Shown here: in pieces, positions 8,623 through 17,230 of the stretch | How the letters are laid out: the number at the start of each line of letters is the position of its first letter | Position numbering within the stretch: position 1 is the first letter of the stretch | From: Piscinibacter defluvii | GTDB lineage: Bacteria > Pseudomonadota > Gammaproteobacteria > Burkholderiales > Burkholderiaceae_C | Length of the DNA: 64,000 nt | Assembly (NCBI RefSeq): GCF_004011805.1 | Contig: NZ_RCHJ01000003.1 | Coordinates: 248,001-312,000, forward strand | Direction: 5' to 3' | Position numbers and translations under genes: made by a program | Notes under the pieces: generated by a model | The model's input: the letters and a program-made list of their open reading frames with translations, nothing else | Told to the model about the DNA's origin: nothing | The model's database searches: none

Positions 8623-10266
8623 TCACAGCAGCAGCAGCAGCGGCGAGAGCATCAGCAGGTAGGTCGTCCAGTCGCGCGGCACCTCGATGACCAGCGGCGT
8701 GCTGTAGGGCCCGACGAAGCCGTCGGGCTCGATGCTGCGGTAACGGAAGTAGTAGGTGCCGCCGGGGCGCGGCAGCGGCAGGTTCCACTCGGGCTGGTCG
8801 AGATCGGCCTGCGTCACGATCTCCTTGAAGGCCGGGTCGCGCGCCAGTTCGACGTGCTGCGTGTCGCCGGGCCGGCCGCCCCAGGCGATCGCCAGCGTCC
8901 GGCCGTCGGCCGCCACGCCGCCCTTGGGCGGCTCGGGCAGCGGGCGCAGTTCGAAGCGCTGCGGGTCGCCGAACGGACCACGGTCGCCATCGGCGCGGGT
9001 GCTGGCCAGGCGCCACCAGTAGCTGCCGGCCTCGGGCAGCTCGATGCGTTCGCGGTTGCCCGCCAGGCCCTCGCGCTGCAGCACGATGGCCTGGAACTGC
9101 TCGTCGCGCGCCACCTGCAGGCGCACGCTCGCGGCCTCGAGGTTGGGCGACCACTGCAGCTCCAGCGGCCCGAGCGACTGCTTGCCGCCGGGCCGCGGCG
9201 CGTTGATCGCCGGCGGCTCCGGGCGCGCCTTCAGCACGAACGGGCGCACCGCGTCGTAGCCCTCGATGCCCTGTGCGTCGAGCCGGCGTGCGCGCAGGTA
9301 CCAGCGCGCGTCCGGCAGGCCGGTGATGCGCACGTCGCTGCCGGCCACCACGCGCTGGTCGTCGACGATCTTGTCGAACGCGGGGTCGACGGCCACCTGC
9401 ACCCGCACCGTCGACTGCTCGGTCGGCAGCGCGAAGCGCACCAGCGGCCGCTCGAACAGCTCGGGCATCGCGGCGAGGTCGGGCGCAGGCAGCAGCGGCG
9501 TGGGTTTCGCCGCCGGCCCCGCGGCGGCCTGCGTGCCGCCGAAGCCGGCCGGCAGATCGGTGCCGGCCTTGCGGTCGGCGCTGTCGAGCCGGACCTTGCC
9601 TTCGAGCACCTCGCTGCGCGTGATCGGCGCCTCGTCGTCGAAGCGGATGCGGTAGTGCGTGCCGCGCACGCCGACCACCGCCGTCGGCGTCGTGACCTCG
9701 AGCGGCGCCTGGCGGCGGACCTTGGTCGCCAGCACCTCGACCGAGCCGCGCACCATGCGCAGCACACCGGTGAACCAGCCTTCGTTCGCGGTGCGCTGCG
9801 CGAGTTCGGGGTTCGGGCCGGCACTGCGGCTGGCCACGATCTCGGCCAGCGTGGCCGGCGGCACACGCACCCGGGAACCGTCGGCCAGCTCGAGCACGGC
9901 GGAGGACTTCGGCGCGGTCTCCAGCGCCTGGCCCTCGGCCAGCACCGCGCCCGCCTCGACCGCGGCACCGCCGCTGCGCACCTCGCCGATGGTGCTGGCG
10001 ATGCGCACCGGCAGCGCCGTGCTGCGCATCAGCCGTGCCGGCACGCGCAGCACCTGGCCGGGATAGATGCGGTTCGGGTCCGGCAGGCGGTTGATGCGGG
10101 CGATCTCGCGCCAGGCACGCGGGCTGGTGAACACCTGTTCCGACAGCCCGATCAGCGTGTCGCGCGGGCTGACCCGGTACTCGAGCATCGTCTCGGCCGC
10201 CATCAGCGGGGCGGCGATGCTGCCGGCGGCCAGCAGGGCGGCGGTGCGTGTGTACGACCTGCGCAT
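8623..10266 (-). CDS. Exported LysM-FecR domain protein
   Basis: 547-residue envelope protein of unknown specific role. It has a Sec signal peptide (about 1-24, ending AAPLMAAE), one LysM peptidoglycan-binding module (about 28-77, including RDTLIGLSEQVF and NRIYPGQVLRVP) and a FecR-type domain (about 85-225, with VVGVRGTHYRI). A long tail of three fibronectin-like repeats follows (about 260-525), each with the strand patterns of Fn3 folds. It ends in a short Leu-rich hydrophobic tail. The family often sits beside a CHASE2 adenylate or guanylate cyclase; none is present here, as its neighbours are mogA and cysE. Domains are clear, function is not. Confidence 0.8.
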   Translation of the reverse strand: MRRSYTRTAALLAAGSIAAPLMAAETMLEYRVSPRDTLIGLSEQVFTSPRAWREIARINRLPDPNRIYPGQVLRVPARLMRSTALPVRIASTIGEVRSGGAAVEAGAVLAEGQALETAPKSSAVLELADGSRVRVPPATLAEIVASRSAGPNPELAQRTANEGWFTGVLRMVRGSVEVLATKVRRQAPLEVTTPTAVVGVRGTHYRIRFDDEAPITRSEVLEGKVRLDSADRKAGTDLPAGFGGTQAAAGPAAKPTPLLPAPDLAAMPELFERPLVRFALPTEQSTVRVQVAVDPAFDKIVDDQRVVAGSDVRITGLPDARWYLRARRLDAQGIEGYDAVRPFVLKARPEPPAINAPRPGGKQSLGPLELQWSPNLEAASVRLQVARDEQFQAIVLQREGLAGNRERIELPEAGSYWWRLASTRADGDRGPFGDPQRFELRPLPEPPKGGVAADGRTLAIAWGGRPGDTQHVELARDPAFKEIVTQADLDQPEWNLPLPRPGGTYYFRYRSIEPDGFVGPYSTPLVIEVPRDWTTYLLMLSPLLLLL

Positions 10267-10279
10267 CGCCAGGGCGGCC

Positions 10280-10859
<580 letters not shown>

Positions 10860-10867
<8 letters not shown>

Positions 10868-11381
10868 GGAGGCTGGCCTGCTTGATGAACTGGAACAACT
10901 CGCGGAAGGCGCGCCCGCTGCGCTGCTCGGGCGCGGCCGCGGCATCCTTGCGCGCATTGCGCACCAGCGTGCGCAGCTGCTGGGCGTCGGCGGCCGGGTG
11001 CTCGCGCAGGAAGCCGGTCAGCGCGTCGTCGCTGGCGATCAGCTCGGCGCGCCAGCGTTCGGCCTGGTGCAGCGCGAGCGAGTCCTTCGCGCGGCCGAGC
11101 TGCATGTCGAGCACGGCCTGGCGGATCGGTGTGGTGTCGGTGCCGCGCATCAGCCGGCCGATGTACTGCATCTGGCGCCGCCGGCCTTCGTGCGAGCGGG
11201 TGCGGCGGTACTCGCGCACGGCGTCGGCCAGGGGCTCGGGCAGCGGCAGCGCGTCCACGCGGTCCTCCGGCAGCGCGACCAGGGCCTCGCCCAGGTCCTG
11301 CAGCTCGTGCGAGGCCTTCTTGCGCTGCGTCTTGCTGGGCCGTTCGGCGGCGTCCTCGCCAGGGGCGTCGACGGGAGACAT
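10860..11381 (-). CDS. yjgA: Ribosome-associated protein YjgA/DarP (DUF615)
   Basis: 173-residue member of the YjgA family, which binds the large ribosomal subunit during assembly. Recognised by the Lys-rich N-terminus (PSKTQRKKASHELQDLGEAL), the GRRRQMQYIGRLMR block near 70-83 and the closing AFRELFQFI. Divergent from pmbA over 58 bp, the classic yjgA-pmbA arrangement of proteobacteria, which supports the call. The stop overlaps the mogA start. Confidence 0.93.
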
Positions 11382-11439
11382 GGGCGGGGTGGGGGTGAGG
11401 GCTGGGTATCATAGCCGCGGGCCTTTCGCCCTCCATCCC

Positions 11440-12828
11440 ATGCTCACCACCACCACGCCCCGCACCGGTTTCGCCCTGACCCGCGCCCAGTTCGAGCAGC
11501 TCGCCGAGGACGCGCTGGCCGCCGCGAAGCAGCTCGGCGCGAGCGACGCCGGGGTCGAGGTGTCCGAAGGCGTGGGCCTGTCGGTCAGCGTGCGCAAGGG
11601 CGAGATCGAGAACGTCGAGCGCAACCGCGACAAGTCGCTCGGCGTGACCGTCTATGTCGGCCAGCGGCGCGGCAACGCGAGCACCTCCGACTTCTCGCGC
11701 ACCGCGCTGGAGCAGACCGTGCGCGCGGCACACGACATCGCGCGCTTCACCGCCGAGGACCCGGCCGCCGGCCTGCCCGAGGTGGAGGACCTGGCCTTCG
11801 GCCCGGCCGCGGCGCTCGACCTGGACCTGTTCCACCCCTGGGACATCGACGCCGAGCAGGCGGTCGAGATCGCGCAGCGCTGCGAGGCCGCCGCGCTGGC
11901 CGTGGACCGCCGCATCACCAACTCCGACGGCGCCGGCGTGTCGGCGCAGCAGTCGCACTTCTTCGCCGCCAACAGCCGCGGCTTCCGCGGCGGCTATGCC
12001 AGCTCGCGCCACTCGCTCTCGGTGGCGCCGATCGCCTCGCTGCCCGGCAAGAACGGCGACGACATGCAGCGCGACGCCTGGTACAGCTCGATGCGCATGC
12101 CGCAGGCGCTGGCCGAGCCCGAGGCGGTGGGGCGCTACGCGGCCGAGCGGGCGCTGTCGCGCCTGGGCAGCCGCAAGATCCGCACCTGCGAGGTGCCGGT
12201 GCTGTTCGAGTCCACGGTCGCCGCCGGGCTGCTCGGCGCGCTGGTGCAGGCCACCAGCGGCGGCGCGTTGTACCGCAAGTCCAGCTTCCTGGTCGACAGC
12301 CTCGGCAAGCATGTGCTGGCCGCGCACCTCGACCTGCACGAGGACCCGCACATCCCGCGCGGCAAGGGCAGCGCCCCGTTCGACGACGAGGGCGTGGTCA
12401 CGCGCGCACGCGACGTGGTCAAGGGCGGCGTGCTGCAGGGCTACTTCCTCTCGAGCTACTCGGCGCGCAAGCTCGGCATGCGCACCACCGGCCACGCCGG
12501 CGGCTCGCAGAACCTGACGCTGACCAGCCGCCACACCCAGCCCGGCGACGACCTCGACGCGATGCTGCGCAAGCTGCACCGCGGGCTGTTCGTCATCGAA
12601 CTGATGGGGCAGGGCGTCAACTACGTGACGGGCGACTACTCGCGCGGCGCGGCCGGCTTCTGGGTCGAGAACGGGCGCATCGCGCACCCGGTGCACGAGA
12701 TCACGATCGCCGGCAACCTGCGCGACATGCTGCGTCACATCGTCGCCGTCGGCGCCGACGCCTACACGGTGGGCAGCAAGACCACCGGCTCGGTGCTGCT
12801 CGAGCGCATGAAGATCGCCGGCTCCTGA
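11440..12828 (+). CDS. pmbA: Metalloprotease PmbA (TldE)
   Basis: 462-residue member of the TldD/PmbA family, which forms a heterodimeric zinc protease that matures modified peptides and degrades CcdA in enterobacteria. PmbA is the non-metal-binding partner. Features seen are the long N-terminal alpha/beta domain, LHRGLFVIELMGQGVNYVTG near 385 and GFWVENGRIAHPVHEITIAGN near 408. The chosen ATG lies at the start of the family homology; the upstream in-frame sequence is antisense to yjgA. A tldD partner is not in the window. Confidence 0.93.
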   Translation: MLTTTTPRTGFALTRAQFEQLAEDALAAAKQLGASDAGVEVSEGVGLSVSVRKGEIENVERNRDKSLGVTVYVGQRRGNASTSDFSRTALEQTVRAAHDIARFTAEDPAAGLPEVEDLAFGPAAALDLDLFHPWDIDAEQAVEIAQRCEAAALAVDRRITNSDGAGVSAQQSHFFAANSRGFRGGYASSRHSLSVAPIASLPGKNGDDMQRDAWYSSMRMPQALAEPEAVGRYAAERALSRLGSRKIRTCEVPVLFESTVAAGLLGALVQATSGGALYRKSSFLVDSLGKHVLAAHLDLHEDPHIPRGKGSAPFDDEGVVTRARDVVKGGVLQGYFLSSYSARKLGMRTTGHAGGSQNLTLTSRHTQPGDDLDAMLRKLHRGLFVIELMGQGVNYVTGDYSRGAAGFWVENGRIAHPVHEITIAGNLRDMLRHIVAVGADAYTVGSKTTGSVLLERMKIAGS

Positions 12829-12946
12829 CCCCGCTCCCGCAGCCGCGGGATACGTTGTTTTTCGCAGGGGTAAACACCGGGCGGAGGCGTTTGGACCCCC
12901 GGCCTAGAATGCCCGCGCCTTTCTATCCCTCACAGGAGATTCACGC

Positions 12947-14029
12947 ATGGAACGTCGTTCCTTCATGCAGCATGCCGGCCTCGCCGGCGTGCTGGCCGCG
13001 GGTGCCGCCCCGGCCATCGTGCATGCACAGGCCAACATCCGCTGGCGCCTGGCCTCGAGCTTCCCGAAGTCGCTGGACACCATCTTCGGCGCGGCCGAGG
13101 TGTTCTCCAAGCTGGTCGGCGAGATGTCCGGCGGCAAGTTCCAGATCTCCGTGCATGCCGGCGGCGAACTGATGCCTCCGTTCGGCGTGGTCGACGGCGT
13201 GCAGGCCGCCACCGTCGAGATGGCGCACACCGCGCCGTACTACTTCTTCGGCAAGGACCCGGTGTTCGCGCTCGGCTGCGCGATCCCGTTCGGCCTGAAC
13301 TCGCGCCAGATGACGGCCTGGATGGTCGAAGGCAACGGCCTGAAGCTGATGCGCGAGTTCTACCGCGGCTACAACATCGTCAACTTCGTCGGCGGCAACA
13401 CCGGCGCCCAGATGGGCGGCTGGTGGCGCAAGGAGATCAAGTCGCTGGCCGACGTGAAGGGTGCCAAGTTCCGCATCGGTGGCTTCGGCGGCAAGGTGTT
13501 CGAGCGCATCGGCGGCGTGCCGCAGAACATTCCCGGCGGTGAGATCTACCAGTCGCTCGAGAAGGGCACCATCGACGCGGCCGAGTGGGTGGGACCGTAC
13601 GACGACTTCAAGCTCGGCTTCTACAAGATCGCCCCGAACTACGCCTACCCGGGCTGGTGGGAAGGCGGCCCGCAGCTGGACTTCTACGTCAACACCAAGG
13701 CCTACGACGGCCTGTCGGCCGAGTACAAGGCCATCATCGAGGCGGCCACGGCCGCGGCGCACGTCGACATGCAGGCCAAGTACGACGCGCGCAACCCGGC
13801 GGCGCTGAAGCAGCTGGTGGCCGGCGGCACCAAGCTGTTCCGCTTCCCGCGCGACATGATGGAAGCCGCGTTCAAGGAGGCGCTGGCGCTGTACAGCGAA
13901 CTCAGCGGCAGCAACCCGGCCTGGAAGAAGATCTACGAGGACTTCTCGGCCTTCCGCCGCGACCAGAACCTGTGGTTCCGCTTCACCGAGTCGGGCTTCG
14001 ACGACTTCATGCAGGCGCAGAAGCTCTGA
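12947..14029 (+). CDS. dctP: TRAP transporter substrate-binding protein (DctP, TakP-like)
   Basis: Periplasmic binding protein of a TRAP importer, 360 residues. The N-terminus carries a twin-arginine-like signal (ERRSFMQHAG, cleavage after about residue 27 at VHAQ). The mature part shows the DctP fold, with the conserved NTGAQMGGWWRKEI region (about 145-158) and GGEIYQSLEKGTIDAAEWVGP near 195. The latter sequence style is that of TakP, which binds 2-keto acids. RBS AGGAG sits 8 bases before the ATG. The cognate DctQ and DctM genes are convergent on the other strand, which is unusual because dctPQM is normally one operon. A strong terminator follows. Confidence 0.93.
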   Translation: MERRSFMQHAGLAGVLAAGAAPAIVHAQANIRWRLASSFPKSLDTIFGAAEVFSKLVGEMSGGKFQISVHAGGELMPPFGVVDGVQAATVEMAHTAPYYFFGKDPVFALGCAIPFGLNSRQMTAWMVEGNGLKLMREFYRGYNIVNFVGGNTGAQMGGWWRKEIKSLADVKGAKFRIGGFGGKVFERIGGVPQNIPGGEIYQSLEKGTIDAAEWVGPYDDFKLGFYKIAPNYAYPGWWEGGPQLDFYVNTKAYDGLSAEYKAIIEAATAAAHVDMQAKYDARNPAALKQLVAGGTKLFRFPRDMMEAAFKEALALYSELSGSNPAWKKIYEDFSAFRRDQNLWFRFTESGFDDFMQAQKL

Positions 14030-14050
14030 GCGCATCGCGCTGAAACGACA

Positions 14051-14081
14051 AACCCCGCCGGTGCGAACCGGCGGGGTTTTT
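14051..14081. terminator. Rho-independent terminator between convergent dctP and dctM
   Basis: A perfect 12-bp stem, AACCCCGCCGGT pairing with ACCGGCGGGGTT, closes a four-base loop and runs into a T tract on the + strand. The complement has an A/T-rich flank as well, so it may stop transcripts from both sides. Confidence 0.9.
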
Positions 14082-14130
14082 CATTGGCGGGTCCGGTTCC
14101 GCGGCCCCGGCAGGCCGCGGGGCCGCCTCG

Positions 14131-15897
14131 CTACTTCTTCTTGTCCTGCTCGAGCGCGCGCTTGATGGCCTCCATCGGATCCTCCTCGGCCGGGGCCGAG
14201 GCGCCCGGGGCGCCGGCGGCGGCACCGCTGGCGCCCGCATCGGGGGCGAACAGCTTGTTGGCGTCGTCGTCCTTGTTGCCGTAGTCGGGCTTGTCGACCT
14301 CGAGCTGGATGTTGGTGGTGTCCATCTCGGCCTTCTTGCCCAGGCCGCCCGACACCATGTTCGGGAAGGCGATGATCAGGCCGACCATGATGATCTGGAT
14401 CACCACGAAGGGCACCGCGCCCCAGTAGATCTGGCCGGTGGTCACCTTGGCGATCGTCTTGCCCGTCAGGCGGTCCTTGTAGTCGTCGTGCGGCGCCACG
14501 CTGCGCAGGTAGAACAGCGCGAAGCCGAACGGCGGGTGCATGAACGAGGTCTGCATGTTCACGGCCAGGAGCACGCCGAACCAGACCAGGTCGATGCCCA
14601 GCTTCTCGGCCACCGGCCCGAGCAGCGGGATCACGATGAACGAGAGTTCGAAGAAGTCGAGGAAGAAGGCCAGCAGGAACACCAGGATGTTGACGACGAT
14701 GAGGAAGCCGAGCTGGCCGCCGGGCAGGCTGGTCAGCAGGTGCTCGACCCACTTCGGTCCGTCCACGCCCTGGAACGACAGGCTGAACACCGTCGAGCCG
14801 AGCAGGATGAAGACGACGAAGCACGACAGCTTCATCGTGCTGTCCATCGCCTGGCGCATCAGCTTCATGCTCAGTCGCCGGCGCGCGAGTGCCATCGCCA
14901 GCGCACCGACCGCGCCCATCGCGCCGCCTTCGGTGGGCGTGGCGATGCCCAGGAAGATGGTGCCCAGCACCAGGAAGATCAGCGCCAGCGGCGGGATCAG
15001 CACGAAGGTCACCCGCTCGGCCATGCGCGACAGCAGCTTCAGGCGCAGCAGCCGGTTCAGCACCGACAGCGCGAAGGCCACGCCGACGCCGACGCACATC
15101 GACACGACGATGGTTTCGTCTGTCGGTGCGTTCGCCGGACGGCTGTATGCAAACGCCACCGCCGCACCCACCGACAGCACGAACAGCACCCCCAGCGAAC
15201 GCAGGCCCGGCGTGCCGTCGTCCTCCTTGATGGAGCGGGCCTCGGGCGGCAGCGCCGGCGCCCACTGCGGCCGCCACAGCGTGACGAGCAGGATGAAGCC
15301 GATGTACAGGCCGGTCAGCACGAAGCCGGGGATGAAGGCGCCCTTGTACAGATCGCCGACGCTGCGGCCGAGCTGGTCGGCCAGGATGATCAGCACCAGC
15401 GAGGGCGGGATGATCTGCGCCAGCGTGCCGGAGGCGGCGATGGTGCCCGACGCGATGCGCCGGTCGTAGCCGTAGCGCAGCATGATGGGCAGCGAGATCA
15501 GGCCCATCGAGATCACCGAGGCAGCCACCACGCCGGTGGTGGCCGCGAGCATCGCGCCGACCAGGATCACCGCGTAGGCCAGGCCGCCGCGGATCGGGCC
15601 GAACAGCTGGCCGATGGTGTCCAGCAGATCCTCGGCCATGCCGGAGCGCTCGAGGATCAGGCCCATGAAGGTGAAGAACGGGATCGCCAGCAGCGTCTCG
15701 TTGGCCATGATGCCGAACACGCGCAGCGGCAGCGCCTGCATCAGCGTGGCCGGCAGCAGGCCGATCTCCACGCCCAGGTAGCCGAAGAACAAGCCGCAGG
15801 CGGCCAGCGAGAACGCGACCGAGAAGCCCATCAGCAGGAAGACGATCAGCCCCAGGAACATGATCGGGGCCATGTAGGCGTGCAGGAACTCGATCAC
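14131..15897 (-). CDS. dctM: TRAP transporter large permease (DctM)
   Basis: Inner-membrane translocation subunit of the TRAP importer, 588 residues with about 13-14 hydrophobic segments. It has the DctM hallmarks of a Pro/Gly-rich pore motif, FTFMGLILERSG near 75 and TGVVAASVISMGLI near 120. It is longer than the 425-residue classic DctM because of an insert after about residue 225 and a roughly 50-residue Ala/Pro/Asp-rich cytosolic tail. The start is GTG overlapping the dctQ stop (GTGA), preceded by GGAG, so it is translationally coupled. Confidence 0.93.
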   Translation of the reverse strand: MIEFLHAYMAPIMFLGLIVFLLMGFSVAFSLAACGLFFGYLGVEIGLLPATLMQALPLRVFGIMANETLLAIPFFTFMGLILERSGMAEDLLDTIGQLFGPIRGGLAYAVILVGAMLAATTGVVAASVISMGLISLPIMLRYGYDRRIASGTIAASGTLAQIIPPSLVLIILADQLGRSVGDLYKGAFIPGFVLTGLYIGFILLVTLWRPQWAPALPPEARSIKEDDGTPGLRSLGVLFVLSVGAAVAFAYSRPANAPTDETIVVSMCVGVGVAFALSVLNRLLRLKLLSRMAERVTFVLIPPLALIFLVLGTIFLGIATPTEGGAMGAVGALAMALARRRLSMKLMRQAMDSTMKLSCFVVFILLGSTVFSLSFQGVDGPKWVEHLLTSLPGGQLGFLIVVNILVFLLAFFLDFFELSFIVIPLLGPVAEKLGIDLVWFGVLLAVNMQTSFMHPPFGFALFYLRSVAPHDDYKDRLTGKTIAKVTTGQIYWGAVPFVVIQIIMVGLIIAFPNMVSGGLGKKAEMDTTNIQLEVDKPDYGNKDDDANKLFAPDAGASGAAAGAPGASAPAEEDPMEAIKRALEQDKKK

Positions 15898-16484
15898 TTC
15901 TTTGCTCCTTCGGCCCGCAGGATCGCTTCAGCCAGTTCTTCCTCGGCGGTCTTCTCCTGCTTCTTCTTGCCGGGGTCGTCTCCCAGTCCCTTCAGGAAGG
16001 CGATGCGCTTGACGAGTTCGGAGATGCCCTGCAACCCGAGCAGCGTGAAGCCGATCGGCACCAGCGCATAGACCGGCCAGCGGATCAGCCCGCCGGCGTT
16101 GGACGACATCTCGCCCGAGGTGTAGGCCCGGATCACCAGCGGCAGCACCAGGTCGACCACCGCGAAGACGAACGGGAACAGGAAGACGACGATGCCGAAG
16201 ATCTCGACCTTCACCTGCGTGCGCCGGCTGAAGCGGTGCAGGATCACGTCGATCTTCACGTGCTCCTGGCGCAGCATGGTGTAGCCGGCGGCACACAGGA
16301 ACACGGCCGAGAACAGGTACCACTGGATCTCGAGGAAGGCGTTCGAGCTGGTGTCGAAGGTCTTGCGCACGATGGCGTTGGTGGCGCTGATCAGCACCGC
16401 GGCAAGCACCAGCCACGACAGCCAGCGTCCGATGAACTCGGACAGCGCGTCGATGCGGCGCGAAAGGGACAGGAGGAAGGACAA
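15894..16484 (-). CDS. dctQ: TRAP transporter small permease (DctQ)
   Basis: Four-helix membrane subunit that pairs with DctM. I place the start at a TTG (16484) because it gives a family-like N-terminus (MSFLLSLSRRIDALSEFIG) and has GGAGA at proper spacing. An in-frame ATG at 16583 would add 33 Arg/Pro-rich residues unlike the family and lacks a ribosome site. With the TTG the protein has 196 residues. Membrane segments lie at about 19-40, 58-75, 100-120 and 145-165. The C-terminus is charged and cytosolic. Coupled to dctM by a 4-base overlap. Confidence 0.87.
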   Translation of the reverse strand: MSFLLSLSRRIDALSEFIGRWLSWLVLAAVLISATNAIVRKTFDTSSNAFLEIQWYLFSAVFLCAAGYTMLRQEHVKIDVILHRFSRRTQVKVEIFGIVVFLFPFVFAVVDLVLPLVIRAYTSGEMSSNAGGLIRWPVYALVPIGFTLLGLQGISELVKRIAFLKGLGDDPGKKKQEKTAEEELAEAILRAEGAKK

Positions 16485-16615
16485 AGGTGGTCTCCGAAAG
16501 TGGTCGGAAGCGGCGGGCAGGCGCCCACCGGCGGCCGCGTCGCAATACCCCCGATGAGACTGCGAGCGGGGACACCGGCGCAACGGGTGAAACCGCTAAG
16601 TGGTACTACGCAACG

Positions 16616-17230
16616 TCAGCCGGTGCCGCGCCGGCGCTCGACCGCGTAGCGGATCAGCTCGGCCTGGCCGGCCAGGCGCAGCTTGCGGCGGATGTTGTGG
16701 CGGTGCGTCTCGACGGTGCGCACGCTCATGCCCAGCCGGGTGGCGATCTGCTTGCTGGGCAGTCCGTCGGCCAGGCAATCGAGGATCTCGCCTTCGCGCG
16801 GCGACAGCGGCGTGTGCTCGGGCGCACCGGGCTCGACGAGACCGCTGCCGATGAAGCGCCCGCCGGCCGCGACCGACTCGATGGCCTGCACGATCTCCTC
16901 GGCCGGGGCCTCCTTCAGCACATAGCCACTGGCGCCGGCGGCCATGGCACGGCCGACGGTCTCGGGACTGTCGTACATGCTCAGCATGAGCACCCGCAGG
17001 CCGGGTTGCAGGCCGAGCAGCTGGGCCGTCAGCGCGATGCCGCTGGTCTGCTTCATGCCCACGTCCATCAGCACCAGATCGGGGCGCTCGCGCTCGACCG
17101 CCTCGAGTGCCGACACCGCGTCGCCGGCTTCGCCGACCACCTGCAGGCCGGGCACCACGCCCAGGCGTGCCCGCAGCCCTTCGCGGACCAGCGGATGGTC
17201 GTCCACCAGCAGGATGCGGACCCGCGTCAT
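16616..17230 (-). CDS. NarL/LuxR-family response regulator
   Basis: 204-residue DNA-binding regulator with a receiver domain (residues 1-120; acidic pair DD at 10-11, phosphoacceptor Asp56 in LVLMDVG, conserved Lys in SGYVLKEAP) and a C-terminal LuxR helix-turn-helix (about 140-200, LSPREGEILDCLADGLPSKQ at its start). Its ATG overlaps the kinase stop as ATGA. It lies 131 bp upstream of dctQM on the same strand, so TRAP transporter control is the likely job. That target is inference from position. Confidence 0.92.
   Translation of the reverse strand: MTRVRILLVDDHPLVREGLRARLGVVPGLQVVGEAGDAVSALEAVERERPDLVLMDVGMKQTSGIALTAQLLGLQPGLRVLMLSMYDSPETVGRAMAAGASGYVLKEAPAEEIVQAIESVAAGGRFIGSGLVEPGAPEHTPLSPREGEILDCLADGLPSKQIATRLGMSVRTVETHRHNIRRKLRLAGQAELIRYAVERRRGTG

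Noticed and set aside
12882-12910. Sigma-70 promoter for dctP from TTGGAC and TAGAAT
   Set aside because: The spacer is only 8 bases. TAGAAT may be a -10 but no -35 at 16-18 bases is seen.
14488-16071. 527-codon frame opposite dctM and dctQ
   Set aside because: Low-complexity His/Gln/Arg translation; the opposite strand carries clear TRAP permease motifs.
16485-16583. Upstream ATG extension of dctQ
   Set aside because: Adds 33 Arg/Pro-rich residues unlike any small TRAP permease and lacks a ribosome site; the TTG at 16484 has one.
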